Shown here one piece after another: positions 15,996-25,595 of a stretch of DNA of 64,000 bases. Every line of letters begins with the position of its first letter. Positions within the stretch are counted from its first letter, which is position 1. Made by a program: the position numbers and the translations under genes. The stretch spans positions 34,830 to 98,829 of the forward strand of contig NZ_QOCW01000017.1 in the NCBI RefSeq assembly GCF_003318295.1, given 5' to 3'. The DNA is from Bacillus taeanensis (GTDB lineage: Bacteria; Bacillota; Bacilli; Bacillales; UBA6769). The notes beneath the pieces were generated by a model, which made no database searches, was not told where the DNA came from, and saw only the letters and a program-made list of their open reading frames with translations.

Positions 15996-18212
15996 ATGAA
16001 ACCTTATGAACACCATAGCTCAAAAGCTCCTATTAATAAAAGAAGCAGCTCTTCCCTTTATGATGATGATGGGTATAGATCATTGTTTACTCAGCATATT
16101 GATGCCGTTCTTTCTTGTGATTTACAAACTAAAATAATCGAAAGCAATGCGGCTGCAAGCATGTTGTTTGGATATGAAACGAAAGAGTTAAGCGGCATGT
16201 TATTTGAGGATCTCTTGTTATCCTCTGAACTCATTGATATTAAGAAACTTTTTAAGCTTGTCAGCGGGGGAACGTCACGACAGATTGATGTTGTTCTTGC
16301 CTGTAAAAGCGGGCATACAGTGGATGTAAATGTTACGTTTTTACCGAAAATAAGCAACGATGAAGTTGTTGGCGTTTATGTTGTGGCAAAAGATCAAAGT
16401 GAACAAAAACGACTTGAAAATGAACTGATGCTTACAAAAGAAGTGTATGAATCCTTCTTCCTTCATTCTGCTGATTCAATGGTCGTGTTAGATTTGCAGG
16501 GGACAGTGCTCCAAATTAACAGTGCCTTTGAAAAAAATTACGGCTGGAAGCAGGAAGAAGTGGTGGGAGTTAATTTTGTAATGATTCAGCCTGAATTTCA
16601 AAGCGAGTTTGTAAACTTATTTCAAATTGTTCGCTATGGGGGCAGTGTGGAAGGGTTTGAAACGATAAGAAGACATAAAAGCGGTAAATTGTTTCATATT
16701 AGTTTAACTCTTTCTCCTGTGCGCAATAAATATGGCAATGTTACCGGCATTGCCGGCATTACGCGTGATATTACGGTGAAAAAGCAGAAAGAGAAGGAAA
16801 TAAAAGATCGTGAAGAACATTATCGCCGATTAGTGGAATTATGTCCGGATGGCTTTGTTGTCTACCACGATGGTGAAATTTTATTTATTAATACAGCGGG
16901 GGCAGAAGTGCTTGGAATTGAAAAGAAAGAAAATGCGATTGGAGAGTCGTTTATCTCTTATATTCACCCCGATTCTTTAGACGATATGAAAAAACGAATG
17001 AAACTTGTCGAGCAAGGTGAAACCCTTCCCTTTATCGAACAAAAATTTATTAGCCGTGAAGGCAGAAGTATTTATGTGGAAATGACGAGCGTGCCGATCG
17101 AATATGCAAATATGCCTGCCGTTCAAACAGTATTTCGCAATATAACAGATCGTAAACTTGTTGAACAGGCACTTCGGGAAAGCCAAGAAAAATACCGGAT
17201 TATTGCTGAAAATACCCACGATCTCATTGTCATTTTGAATCCAGAAGGCATTGTTTTCTATGCATCACCTTCACATGAACGGGTGCTAAAGCGTCAGCCG
17301 CGCGATTATGAAGGAAAATCGATTTTTGACTTTATTCACCCTGAGGATAGGGAAGAATTAAGAAGTGCCTTTGATCAAAAACTTCGAAATGGAATTGAGC
17401 TTCGAAAGCTTCATACAGATGGTGAGTGGGTTGTGTTTGAAGCAAAAGGAATGTCTGTAACAAATGAAGAAGGTTTTCTTGAAAGCTATGTTGTTGTGTT
17501 TCGCGATATTACCGAACGCAAACAAGCAGAAGAGCTTTTAAAGAAGTCGGATAAGCTTTCCGTTGTAGGGCGTCTTGCGGCAGGAGTTGCCCATGAAATT
17601 CGCAATCCGTTAACAGCTTTAAAAGGATTTACACAGCTTATAGCATCAGGAAACGGCAAACAGCAGGAATATGTCGATATTATGATGTCAGAGCTTGAAC
17701 GAATTGAATTTATCGTTAGTGAACTTCTCGTTCTTTCAAAACCGCAGGCAATCTCCTTTCAAAAGAAGAGCGTGAAGAACCTTTTGAACGATGTTGTGAA
17801 ATTACTTGAAGCAGAAGCGCTTTTAAAAAATATTCAATTTGTGACAAATTGTGAAGAGGATATTCCATTCATTGAATGTGAGGGCAATCAATTAAAGCAG
17901 GTGCTTATTAATTTATTAAATAACGGCATCGAATCAATGGAAAAGGGCGGTACTATTGTTATTGAAGGCAAAAAGCAAAATAACGAGCAGGCAGTAGTGC
18001 GTATTATTGATCAAGGGTGCGGCATTCCAGAAGAGCGTTTAAAACAGCTTGGTGAACCTTTTTATACAACGAAAGAAAAAGGAACAGGCTTAGGACTGAT
18101 GATTTGCTATAAAATTATTGAAAACCATAAAGGGAAACTTCATTTTTACAGCAAAAAAGGCGAAGGTACAACGGCTGAAATTCTGCTGCCGTTTGCTGAT
18201 TCCAACCGATAA
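15996..18212 (+). CDS. Multi-PAS sensor histidine kinase, sporulation-kinase type
   Basis: A soluble kinase of 738 residues with no membrane segment. Four PAS domains are readable at about 30-145, 150-270, 272-390 and 395-515, several ending in the usual DITxRK-type linker (GITRDITVKK, FRNITDRK, FRDITERK). The HisKA box GVAHEIRNPLTALKGF carries phospho-histidine H533. The ATPase domain follows with N-box QVLINLLNNGIES, DQGCGIP and GTGLGL. The H-box resembles B. subtilis KinA/KinC/KinE, so Spo0F may be its target, though this is inferred. AAAGGTG precedes the ATG. No cognate response regulator is adjacent. Confidence 0.88.
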   Translation: MKPYEHHSSKAPINKRSSSSLYDDDGYRSLFTQHIDAVLSCDLQTKIIESNAAASMLFGYETKELSGMLFEDLLLSSELIDIKKLFKLVSGGTSRQIDVVLACKSGHTVDVNVTFLPKISNDEVVGVYVVAKDQSEQKRLENELMLTKEVYESFFLHSADSMVVLDLQGTVLQINSAFEKNYGWKQEEVVGVNFVMIQPEFQSEFVNLFQIVRYGGSVEGFETIRRHKSGKLFHISLTLSPVRNKYGNVTGIAGITRDITVKKQKEKEIKDREEHYRRLVELCPDGFVVYHDGEILFINTAGAEVLGIEKKENAIGESFISYIHPDSLDDMKKRMKLVEQGETLPFIEQKFISREGRSIYVEMTSVPIEYANMPAVQTVFRNITDRKLVEQALRESQEKYRIIAENTHDLIVILNPEGIVFYASPSHERVLKRQPRDYEGKSIFDFIHPEDREELRSAFDQKLRNGIELRKLHTDGEWVVFEAKGMSVTNEEGFLESYVVVFRDITERKQAEELLKKSDKLSVVGRLAAGVAHEIRNPLTALKGFTQLIASGNGKQQEYVDIMMSELERIEFIVSELLVLSKPQAISFQKKSVKNLLNDVVKLLEAEALLKNIQFVTNCEEDIPFIECEGNQLKQVLINLLNNGIESMEKGGTIVIEGKKQNNEQAVVRIIDQGCGIPEERLKQLGEPFYTTKEKGTGLGLMICYKIIENHKGKLHFYSKKGEGTTAEILLPFADSNR

Positions 18213-18250
18213 GAAAAAGAAGGGGCTTTTAAAGGCGCCCCTTCTTTTTC
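18213..18250. terminator. Bidirectional terminator between kinase and flavoprotein genes
   Basis: GAAAAAGAAGGGGC pairs with GCCCCTTCTTTTTC; A- and T-rich flanks serve both converging genes. Confidence 0.85.
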
Positions 18251-18256
18251 TTACAG

Positions 18257-19585
18257 CTATTTTGCTCTGCGTGCCGCCTGCTGCAGCGGATCCCATACAG
18301 AGTTAAACGGGGGCGCATAAGCTAAATCAAGGTTTTCTAAGTCTTCAATTGTCATGTTGTGATAAAGAGCAGCAGCTAACACATCGACACGTTTATCTAC
18401 ACCGCTTTTGCCGATAAACTGTCCGCCGAGAAGCTGCCTATTGTCTGTTCGATAAAGAAGTTTCATGTGGATAGGCTCTGCATTCGGATAATAGCTTGCA
18501 TGATCGGTTGAATCATAGACAATGCTTTCACATGGAATATTCATTTGCGCTGCTTCTTTTTCTGATAGCCCTGTGCGCCCGAGTGCAAGGGTAAAAAATT
18601 TCATAATCGACGTGCCGACAACCCCTTGAAAAGTGCGTGATTTTCCAGCCATATTAAGACCTGCGATGCGTCCTTGTTTATTGGCGTGCGTGCCGAGCGG
18701 AATGTAATCATCTTTTTCCTTTACCCGGTGATAATGGACGGCGCAGTCGCCCGCCGCATAAATGTCTTTTATGTTTGTTTCCATATAGCGGTTGACGGCA
18801 ATCGCTCCTTTTATGCTTGTCACGATGCCTGTATCTTCAATAAGGGCGGTATTTGGTGAAATGCCGACTGCGGCCAGGACAAAATTTGTTTCATAAGTTC
18901 CTTTTTCTGTTTCTACCGCTTCAACACGCGTTTTTCCTTTGAGCGCTGTAACGGTTTCACTTGTCCGCACTTCAATGCCGTGCTGTTTCGCTTCAGCATG
19001 AATGAGTTCGGCCATTTCTTGATCAAAAATCGTTGCAAGCTGTTCACCGCGCTGAATAATGGTGACATGTTTTCCAAGTTCCACAAAATTTTCAGCCATT
19101 TCAAGTCCGATATAACCACCGCCAATAATCGTAATCTTTTCGGCGGTGTCTATGTCTTTCATAATTTCATGGCTGTCAGGAATGGTTTTTAAGCTATGTA
19201 CACCTTTAAGATGAATCCCTTCCCATTTTGGCAGAACCGGATCCGCTCCTGTTGCGATTAACAAGCGATCATATTCAATCGAAAAAGTTTCTCCGGTTTT
19301 TAAGTTTTTTCCATCTACTCGTTTATGATTTGGATCAACGCGCTCCACATTATGATAAATGCGGGCATCAATCCCATATTTATCTTGAAACGTTTCTCGC
19401 TTTCTCGCAATCAGTTTATCTGTGGATGGAATTTTCCCACCGATTACATAAGGCAGCCCGCACTGGGCGTAGGAATAGATGCCGCCTTTTTCGAGAGTAA
19501 TGACAGATGCATTTGAATCGTTTCGAATAATTTGCATTGCCGCGCTCATGCCGGCCGCATCACCGCCAATAATAACATACTGCAT
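18257..19585 (-). CDS. CoA-disulfide reductase / single-cysteine flavoprotein disulfide reductase
   Basis: A pyridine nucleotide-dependent FAD enzyme of 442 residues. The FAD-binding [10 protein letters not shown] is at 7-16, the redox cysteine C42 lies in [12 protein letters not shown] (the single-cysteine type of CoA-disulfide reductases and NADH oxidases), the NAD-binding motif is [13 protein letters not shown], and the second FAD motif is [10 protein letters not shown]-terminal dimerisation domain is present. It probably reduces CoA disulfide or a similar small thiol in the cytoplasm; the NADH-oxidase alternative cannot be excluded. GAGGTG precedes the ATG. It converges with the kinase gene. 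Confidence 0.85.
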   Translation of the reverse strand: MQYVIIGGDAAGMSAAMQIIRNDSNASVITLEKGGIYSYAQCGLPYVIGGKIPSTDKLIARKRETFQDKYGIDARIYHNVERVDPNHKRVDGKNLKTGETFSIEYDRLLIATGADPVLPKWEGIHLKGVHSLKTIPDSHEIMKDIDTAEKITIIGGGYIGLEMAENFVELGKHVTIIQRGEQLATIFDQEMAELIHAEAKQHGIEVRTSETVTALKGKTRVEAVETEKGTYETNFVLAAVGISPNTALIEDTGIVTSIKGAIAVNRYMETNIKDIYAAGDCAVHYHRVKEKDDYIPLGTHANKQGRIAGLNMAGKSRTFQGVVGTSIMKFFTLALGRTGLSEKEAAQMNIPCESIVYDSTDHASYYPNAEPIHMKLLYRTDNRQLLGGQFIGKSGVDKRVDVLAAALYHNMTIEDLENLDLAYAPPFNSVWDPLQQAARRAK

Positions 19586-19649
19586 ACCTTCACCTCATTT
19601 TCTTTTGATGCATTCATTATTCCCGTTTAGGCACAAATTGTAACGTTCG

Positions 19650-20485
19650 TTATTTCGTCTCGAGCGCTTTCCAATAGTTATAATCATGAACGGCAATGCC
19701 GCGAAAGCTTTTGTATGAGCTATAAATGTTGTTAATTTCATTGATTGCTTGATCGAGTCCTTTCAGATTACCGGCAAAGCTTAAATGACTTTCTTCAAGC
19801 GGTTTTGTTTCAAGGGCAATGACAATTTCTTTTTTCTGTTTTTCGGCATAATCGATTTCATTTTTCGTTAGTGCTAAAATGCCGTTATTGCCATCAAGCT
19901 TATTGCGGTAAGCCATCACTGTCACACTGTCTGCAAGGTTAATAATCCATTCGCTTAATGTCCCGCTTCCGTATCGACTATTTTCATAACGGCGCTTATC
20001 AAACCAAAAAGGAATGTCTGCTTCAAAACGTATTCCTAACTTTTCGGTATCTTCGTGAACCTCACTTAAAATGGTTTGATAACGGAGAACGGCTTTTTCA
20101 TAGTCTTCTTTCCATAACTTTCCACATCACCTTGTGAGGCAATTACGACAGTCGAGTTTGCTGAAAAAAACAAATAGGTCACCGTACCGGCCGCAATCGT
20201 TGTTAAAAAGGCAATAAGTGCTGGTATAATAAAACGTTCTTTTTTTCGAAGCAAAAAGCGGTAATATAAAAACGAGACAAAAAATCCAAACACCACCCAG
20301 CCGACGACGAAATATTTTAAAATGCTGTCAACTTTCCGCTGTGAGGCTCCTTGATCAGAAAGATACTGTTCGTATGGAACGATGACAGAAAAAAGAAAAG
20401 TAACCCCGCCAGCTACGCCGAACGTACTAAGAAATAGAAACCATAATAAAAACTTTTTCAGCTTTTTTCGATCGATGTTTTTCAT
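19650..20485 (-). pseudogene. Frameshifted membrane protein gene with a TIM-barrel-like tail
   Basis: The first frame (20485 down to a stop at 20066) encodes a basic start and four hydrophobic segments (about residues 10-33, 55-77, 83-103 and one overlapping part). From about 20125 a shifted frame stays open to the stop at 19650 and reads WKEDYEKAVLRYQTIL, then GIRFEADIPFWFD, VTVMAYRN, EIVIALETKP and GIAVHDYNYW, a pattern like beta strands of a TIM-barrel hydrolase. The barrel part is too short to be whole, so a deletion as well as a frameshift is likely. ATG overlaps the expected stop of the upstream broken gene (TAAATG). The product is not recognised. Confidence 0.55.
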
Positions 20486-21594
20486 TTACTCACCTTTTTT
20501 CGCTTGTTGTTCTCTTTTTACTTCTGCTTCTTCTAGTAAAATTTGCATCATTGGAATATAGGAACGCCAATAAAATTCTTCATTTTTTGAAGCGGCCCAG
20601 CTGGAAACGAGAATGGAAGTTGTCTACTTTTCAAATCCAACTTTCACTGTATCCGCATAATCACCCGCAAAATAATAGGTATGGTGTTGGGGGTGATGAA
20701 TCACAGCGGGAAATGTAAGCGGAATGCCTTCTTTTTGTAAAATTTCTTTTTCACTCTCTCGTAAGCTTAATTCATACACGGCTTCAATTGTTGTATCTTT
20801 TTCGGGAACAACAATATCAAACCAATAGCGGTATTCAGTATTCTTTCCGTTTGGATAATGGCGTTTTCCTAAATCAGTCCATTGAAATGTTACCTTTTCC
20901 TCATATCCTTCCCGATCAAAGACGATAACGCGGTCGCTTTCATGAACAAATGCAAGTCCGCCTTCTTTAAAGCGCCATTTTTCCCCTGTTTGTGCTTCAT
21001 AGTTTCGAATTAGCCAAGGTGGAACTTCTGAACTGTTTAAGTCAGGAAAATACCGCCCTATCCAGCCGCTCCAATCGAGATGAAAGGTTTTTTCAGCACC
21101 TTTTCGTGCAATCCCACTGGTTGGGCTTGCAAAGGTATTAAATTCAGCGATGAGAGTGGTATGTTCTTCTTTGGCAAGCAGCAGCTGATCGAGTTCTTTT
21201 AGTTCAAGAGCACCGTAAAGAAGTTCAGAGCGTTCTCCTTCAGGAAGTTCTCTTAGATCATCAGTATAAACACCGTACGTATCGGCAATATAAATCATAT
21301 CAAGATTAGGAAGAAGCTCCATCTCTGTATCCCCTTTTGATTCATAAGGATCATAGCCGTAATAGTCTTCTTCAAGCTCATAAAGGTTATAATCGGGCGT
21401 TGCGATTTTTTCATGGGTTAATAACCAAAACAAGCCGAGGTGTTCCCGATAATCTTCTTTTGGAACGGTTTTATCCAAAACCGCAATGTTAAGCGGACGT
21501 TCTTCGCGAAATTCCCATAAAATCCGCGGGAAAAAATAACGATCAAAATTAAAGTAATAAGAAGCCATACCTTCCAATAAAGACGTTTAGGCAA
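20486..21594 (-). pseudogene. Broken gene for a single-pass membrane protein of unknown function
   Basis: A TTG start at 21594 after GGTGGG opens a membrane helix (VWLLITLILIVIF). At an A6 run (21531-21536) the frame shifts, and the rest continues as an acidic, aromatic-rich extracytoplasmic domain (PRILWEFREERPLNIAVLDK onward) until a TAG at 20624-20626. The same frame then stays open for 45 more codons (to AKKGE) and ends at 20486-20488, exactly overlapping the next ATG. That makes the TAG look like a premature stop. The intact gene would encode about 370 residues. Function unknown; paired with the following decayed gene. Confidence 0.55.
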
Positions 21595-21713
21595 CGGTAT
21601 TCCCACCTTTTTAAAGATAATGTGTGGAGGTGCTGGTAAAAAGTTTAGATTTCCTTCTTTCATTATAACGGAAAGTTTAATGGGAAAGGATGTGTTCGGG
21701 AATGTTAAACACT

Positions 21714-21742
21714 TTGACTCCCATCATAACGTATACTATAAT
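21714..21742 (+). promoter_or_regulatory. Sigma-A promoter of the prfA operon
   Basis: TTGACT (21714-21719), a 17-base spacer and a perfect TATAAT (21737-21742). Transcript start would be near 21749, giving a leader of about 125 bases. Confidence 0.75.
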
Positions 21743-21875
21743 TATACTGTTATAAATCAGTTTAAATTGATACGTTTTAATAAACAGCGTACAGTTAATA
21801 AATAAACATAGAAGAAAACAGTCAGCTTGCTGGGGTTTTCTCGCATTGTAATGCAATGTAAATGAGGTGAAAAGC

Positions 21876-22946
21876 GTGTTAGAACGTTTACAGTCAATAG
21901 AAGATCGTTATGAAAAATTAAATGAATTATTAAGTGATCCTGAAGTGATTAGTGATATGGATAAGCTTCGCGAATATTCAAAAGAGCAGTCTGATATGCA
22001 GGAAATTGTGGCGGCATATCGCGAATACAAGCAGGTAACAGAAGAGCTTGAAGGCGCAAAGTCAATGCTTGAAGAAAAGCTTGATAACGAAATGCGTGAA
22101 ATGGTGAAAATGGAAATCTCAGAACTGCAGGATCAAGAAGAAGAGCTGCAGGCGAAATTAAAAGTGCTTCTGCTTCCGAAAGATCCAAACGATGATAAAA
22201 ACGTTATCGTTGAAATTCGCGGCGCGGCAGGCGGAGATGAAGCAGCACTGTTTGCGGGCGACCTTTACCGGATGTACAGCCGCTATGCTGAAGTGCAGGG
22301 CTGGAAGCCGGAAGTCATTGAAGCGAGTTATACAGAGCTTGGCGGCTATAAAGAAATTATTTTTATGATTAATGGAAAAGGTGCGTATTCAAAGTTAAAG
22401 TACGAAAACGGTGCACACCGCGTACAGCGTGTTCCTTCCACAGAATCAGGGGGACGGATTCATACGTCAACAGCGACAGTAGCCGTGCTTCCTGAAGCGG
22501 AAGAAGTAGAAATTGATATTCATGAAAAAGATATTCGTGTTGATACGTTTACATCAAGCGGACCAGGTGGACAAAGTGTTAATACAACAATGTCGGCTGT
22601 TCGTTTAACCCACCTTCCAACAGGTGTTGTTGTTTCATGTCAGGACGAAAAATCGCAAATTAAAAATAAAGAAAAAGCAATGAAAGTTCTTCGTGCTCGT
22701 ATTTATGATAAATTTCAGCAGGAAGCACAGGAAGAATATGCGGCAACACGTAAATCTGCCGTTGGTACGGGCGATCGTTCTGAACGTATTCGTACGTATA
22801 ACTTCCCGCAAAATCGTGTAACAGATCACCGTATTGGTCTGACGATTCAAAAGCTTGATCAAATTTTACAAGGTAAACTTGATGAATTTATTGATGCACT
22901 TGTTTTAGAAGAACAAACCGCAGCAATGAAGCAGGTTGAAGAATAA
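21876..22946 (+). CDS. prfA: Peptide chain release factor 1
   Basis: Recognises UAA and UAG stop codons and triggers peptide release; 356 residues. The catalytic GGQ is in [20 protein letters not shown] and the family block [17 protein letters not shown] follows. The GTG at 21876 is chosen: GAGGTG lies 6 bases before it, and the N-terminus (M)[18 protein letters not shown] aligns with B. subtilis PrfA. prmC, which encodes the methylase for the GGQ glutamine, starts in the stop codon (TAATG), so the two are translationally coupled. Confidence 0.96.
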   Translation: MLERLQSIEDRYEKLNELLSDPEVISDMDKLREYSKEQSDMQEIVAAYREYKQVTEELEGAKSMLEEKLDNEMREMVKMEISELQDQEEELQAKLKVLLLPKDPNDDKNVIVEIRGAAGGDEAALFAGDLYRMYSRYAEVQGWKPEVIEASYTELGGYKEIIFMINGKGAYSKLKYENGAHRVQRVPSTESGGRIHTSTATVAVLPEAEEVEIDIHEKDIRVDTFTSSGPGGQSVNTTMSAVRLTHLPTGVVVSCQDEKSQIKNKEKAMKVLRARIYDKFQQEAQEEYAATRKSAVGTGDRSERIRTYNFPQNRVTDHRIGLTIQKLDQILQGKLDEFIDALVLEEQTAAMKQVEE

Positions 22947-23812
22947 TGGAAAAGAAATGGCGCATCATTGAAGCCCTGAATTGGGCTTCTTCTTTTTTGA
23001 AGGAACATAATCGTGAAGAATACGGCGCAGAAATTCTGCTTCGGCATTATCTTAATGTGGACCGAACAGGCTTGTTAATGAGGCTGCAGGAAGATCTTCC
23101 TGTGGATAAAGGGCATGCTTTTTTTGCGGCTGTCCACAAGCACAGCGAAGGAATTCCGATTCAGCATATTACCGGTATTGAAAGGTTTTATGGACGTACT
23201 TTTGCGGTTAGCCCGGATGTATTAATTCCAAGACCGGAAACCGAAGAGCTTGTGCACGGTTTACTCGAGCGCATGGAAGCAGTTTTTCCTGGTAAAGCGT
23301 CTATTAAAGTTGTCGATATCGGAACAGGAAGCGGCGCAATTTCAGTTACATTAGCGCTTGAAAATAAAAAGCTTGATGTAACGGCTGTGGATATTTCTGA
23401 AGCGGCACTTAAAATGGCGAAGCAAAATGCCGAGGAGTTGGGGGCATCTGTCCGCTTTTTACAAGGAGACTTATTCGCGCCTCTTATTGAACGCGGTGAA
23501 AAAGTTGATGTTGTCGTCTCTAATCCTCCATATATTCCGAAACAAGAAATTGAAACACTTGATGAAATTGTCCGCGCCCATGAACCGATTTTAGCGCTTG
23601 ATGGCGGATTAGACGGCTATGATTTGTATCGAAAGCTTGTTTCTAGTTTGCCGAACGTACTGAATCAAACAGGAATTGTCGCCTTTGAAGTCGGAGCTGG
23701 GCAGGGAAGTGCGGTTGCTGAAATGATTGAAGCCGTTTATCCACAAGCTGATGTGAAAGTAGAATATGATATTAACGGCAAAGATCGCATGGTGTTCGCG
23801 GTGATTCGCTAA
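22946..23812 (+). CDS. prmC: Release factor glutamine methyltransferase
   Basis: S-adenosylmethionine-dependent methylase acting on the glutamine of the release-factor GGQ motif; 288 residues. SAM motif I VVDIGTGSGAISVTLA and the catalytic NPPYIP (in VVVSNPPYIP) are present, as is the family signature LIPRPETEELV. The ATG overlaps the prfA stop by one base. Same gene pair as in nearly all bacilli. Confidence 0.95.
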   Translation: MEKKWRIIEALNWASSFLKEHNREEYGAEILLRHYLNVDRTGLLMRLQEDLPVDKGHAFFAAVHKHSEGIPIQHITGIERFYGRTFAVSPDVLIPRPETEELVHGLLERMEAVFPGKASIKVVDIGTGSGAISVTLALENKKLDVTAVDISEAALKMAKQNAEELGASVRFLQGDLFAPLIERGEKVDVVVSNPPYIPKQEIETLDEIVRAHEPILALDGGLDGYDLYRKLVSSLPNVLNQTGIVAFEVGAGQGSAVAEMIEAVYPQADVKVEYDINGKDRMVFAVIR

Positions 23813-23844
23813 TCTATATTATATTTAAAATTGAAATATAGATA

Positions 23845-23924
23845 TGTTAATTTTGACTCATTCGTGCAAAGAAACTGTTTCGCACGCTTTCAACGAATGT
23901 TGAAAGCATGAGTCAAAATTAACA
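23845..23924. repeat. Compact three-way-junction palindrome between prmC and spoIIR
   Basis: Perfect 17-base outer arms TGTTAATTTTGACTCAT (23845-23861) and ATGAGTCAAAATTAACA (23908-23924) enclose two hairpins with only single-base linkers: CGTGC...GCACG (23863-23886, inner GAAA/TTTC) and CTTTCAAC-GAAT-GTTGAAAG (23887-23906). It does not end in a T-run. Such a compact branched fold is unlikely by chance. Confidence 0.75.
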
Positions 23925-24047
23925 CGATATCCACAAATGTAGATTAAGTTAAGGCTGTCGAATTACTGAACGTTTTGACGGACGAATCTTTGTTTAATAA
24001 ATAATGCCGCTGTCCACACTGATTAGTGAAGGGACGGTGGCAGAAAA

Positions 24048-24770
24048 ATGAAACAAAACGCACTTATTCATAAACTTCCATCTTATAAAGTGGTCAATAA
24101 TATGAAAAGAAAAATAAATGCTTTTTCGTTTAAGGAAAACAAGAAGGTGATTTTTTCTAATCTATTATTAATGATGTGTGTAATTGTTCTTTCATTTAAT
24201 ATGCATAAGCCGTATGATGCATTAGAATCAACTGTTATCCCAGATGAGGCGATTCGCCTTCGTATTCTAGCAAACTCAAATTCTGAAAAAGATCAAGAAG
24301 TGAAACGACAAATCCGTGATCTTGTGAACGTTGAGATTGCAGGATGGGTTGAAAACTATAAATCAATTGAACTTGCTCGTGCAGAAATTGCTCGTCATTT
24401 ACCGGAAATTAAAGAAATTGTTGCACATGAACTAAAAGCGCGCGGTATTCAGCAAAGCTTTTCAGTAAAGCTTGGCAAAGTGGCGTTTCCGACAAAAATG
24501 TATGGTGATTATATTTATCCTGCTGGAAATTATGAAGCCGTACTGATTACGCTTGGAGAAGGGCTAGGGGCAAACTGGTGGTGTGTACTGTTTCCTCCGC
24601 TGTGCTTTTTAGATATAGACAGCGGTCAAGCGGTCAAAGAAGAGAATGGGAGTGAAGCGGTTGGAAGTGATGCTGAACTTGAAGCAGAAAAAGCCGCTTC
24701 TTCAGAAGACGATGGCAAAGTGGAAGTAAAGTTCTTTCTTGTTGAATGGTTTTCGAAGCTTTTTGGCTAA
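24048..24770 (+). CDS. spoIIR: Stage II sporulation protein R
   Basis: Forespore-made signalling protein that activates the SpoIIGA protease and so pro-sigma-E processing in the mother cell; 240 residues. After a basic start, a membrane/signal helix (VIFSNLLLMMCVIVLSF) leads to the secreted domain with the conserved VIPDEAIRLRILANS, FPTKMYGDYIYPAGNYEAVLITLGEGLGANWWCVLFPPLCFLD. The acidic, Ser/Ala-rich tail is variable. A downstream ATG at 24102 would give a length nearer B. subtilis SpoIIR, so the start is uncertain. It lies after prmC as in B. subtilis. Confidence 0.94.
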   Translation: MKQNALIHKLPSYKVVNNMKRKINAFSFKENKKVIFSNLLLMMCVIVLSFNMHKPYDALESTVIPDEAIRLRILANSNSEKDQEVKRQIRDLVNVEIAGWVENYKSIELARAEIARHLPEIKEIVAHELKARGIQQSFSVKLGKVAFPTKMYGDYIYPAGNYEAVLITLGEGLGANWWCVLFPPLCFLDIDSGQAVKEENGSEAVGSDAELEAEKAASSEDDGKVEVKFFLVEWFSKLFG

Positions 24771-24841
24771 CCTATACAGGTATTGTCTTGATTGTGCGGC
24801 CGGTTCCTTCTAGGAGTGAAACAGGCCGCTTCCGTTTTTCT

Positions 24842-24871
24842 ATCCAGCTGCAGGCGCCTTCCGCTTTTCTT
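24842..24871. repeat. Truncated copy of palindromic repeat family A
   Basis: TCCAGCTGCAGGCGCC joined directly to TTCCGCTTTTCT: both ends of family A with the centre deleted. A GCGGCC...GGCCGC hairpin with a T-run just upstream (about 24797-24840) probably terminates spoIIR. Confidence 0.55.
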
Positions 24872-24935
24872 TCTGTCATAGTCTTGTCCTATTTTCATAA
24901 ACTAGTTTCAAAGAATGAAAATAGGAGGAATGAAG

Positions 24936-25364
24936 ATGTTGGTGATGCGTCAAGCGGAACAAGGAGATGAAAAGCGAATCCATGCTTTTGCGGAAAAAGC
25001 AAAGGTGAAAAAGCTACCTGAAAATATGTCTAATACGATTATTGTTGAAAATGAGCAGCAGGAAATTATCGCAATGATTGCAATTGAAGCCTATGAAACA
25101 GTTGGTCTTTTGCGTTCATTTGTTGTGATGGCAAAAGATTGGGATGCTGAAAAAACAGTGCGCTTTTTTAAAACCGTCTTTGCTGCGGCAAAACAAAAAC
25201 AGCTTCACAGTTTATATTTATTTACAGCAGGACATGCGGAGTTTCTTTCGGTATTAGGTTTTAAAGAAATAGATCAAGAACAGCTTCCAGAAAGTATTAA
25301 ATATGCAGTGCGTGGGCAGGATACCGCTCAAGCAGCAGCGATGTACTGTTCATTAGAAACTTAA
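24936..25364 (+). CDS. ywlB: GNAT-type acetyltransferase, YwlB position
   Basis: A 142-residue protein that reads like a small GNAT domain: an N-terminal strand-helix (MRQAEQGDEKRIHAFAEKA), a middle strand (IAMIAIEAYETVGLLRSFVV) where family members bind acetyl-CoA, and a later LYLFTAGHAEFLSVLGFKEI typical of the GFxxx C-terminal part. It is shorter and more divergent in the acetyl-CoA loop than standard GNATs. ATG at 24936 lies 7 bases after AGGAGG; the earlier in-frame ATGs overlap that site. Symbol given by position between spoIIR and ywlC (tsaC). Substrate unknown. Confidence 0.65.
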   Translation: MLVMRQAEQGDEKRIHAFAEKAKVKKLPENMSNTIIVENEQQEIIAMIAIEAYETVGLLRSFVVMAKDWDAEKTVRFFKTVFAAAKQKQLHSLYLFTAGHAEFLSVLGFKEIDQEQLPESIKYAVRGQDTAQAAAMYCSLET

Positions 25365-25379
25365 AAAAACCAACAAAAG

Positions 25380-25595
25380 TTATCCACAAGTTTATCTGTG
25401 AAAAAATTCAAAAAATATCCACAGTGGATAACTGAAAATCTTTTTTTGTGAAGTGTTGAAAAAAGTCAGAAAACACTTGACATATAAGAAAAAAGGTGGC
25501 GTTTAAAATGACTGGAATAAAAACATATTATTGGACAGTGGACGAGGACTCGCCGGAAAGTTATCCACAGGTTGAAGAGGCTTCTTTGTGGATAA
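25380..25595. promoter_or_regulatory. DnaA-box cluster at the ywlB-tsaC junction
   Basis: Three perfect DnaA boxes: TTATCCACA at 25380-25388 and 25561-25569, and TGTGGATAA at 25587-25595. Two one-mismatch boxes lie between (ATATCCACA 25415-25423; AGTGGATAA 25423-25431). Two further perfect boxes lie late in tsaC (26393-26401 and 26449-26457). A perfect 9-mer is expected less than once by chance in the whole window. In B. subtilis the ywlC region is, to my recollection, among the stable DnaA-binding sites outside oriC. Confidence 0.75.

Noticed and set aside
25380..25595. DnaA boxes considered as a replication origin
   Set aside because: No dnaA/dnaN neighbourhood and no AT-rich unwinding array; surrounding genes match the ywlB-ywlC locus, so a DnaA-binding cluster is the better reading.
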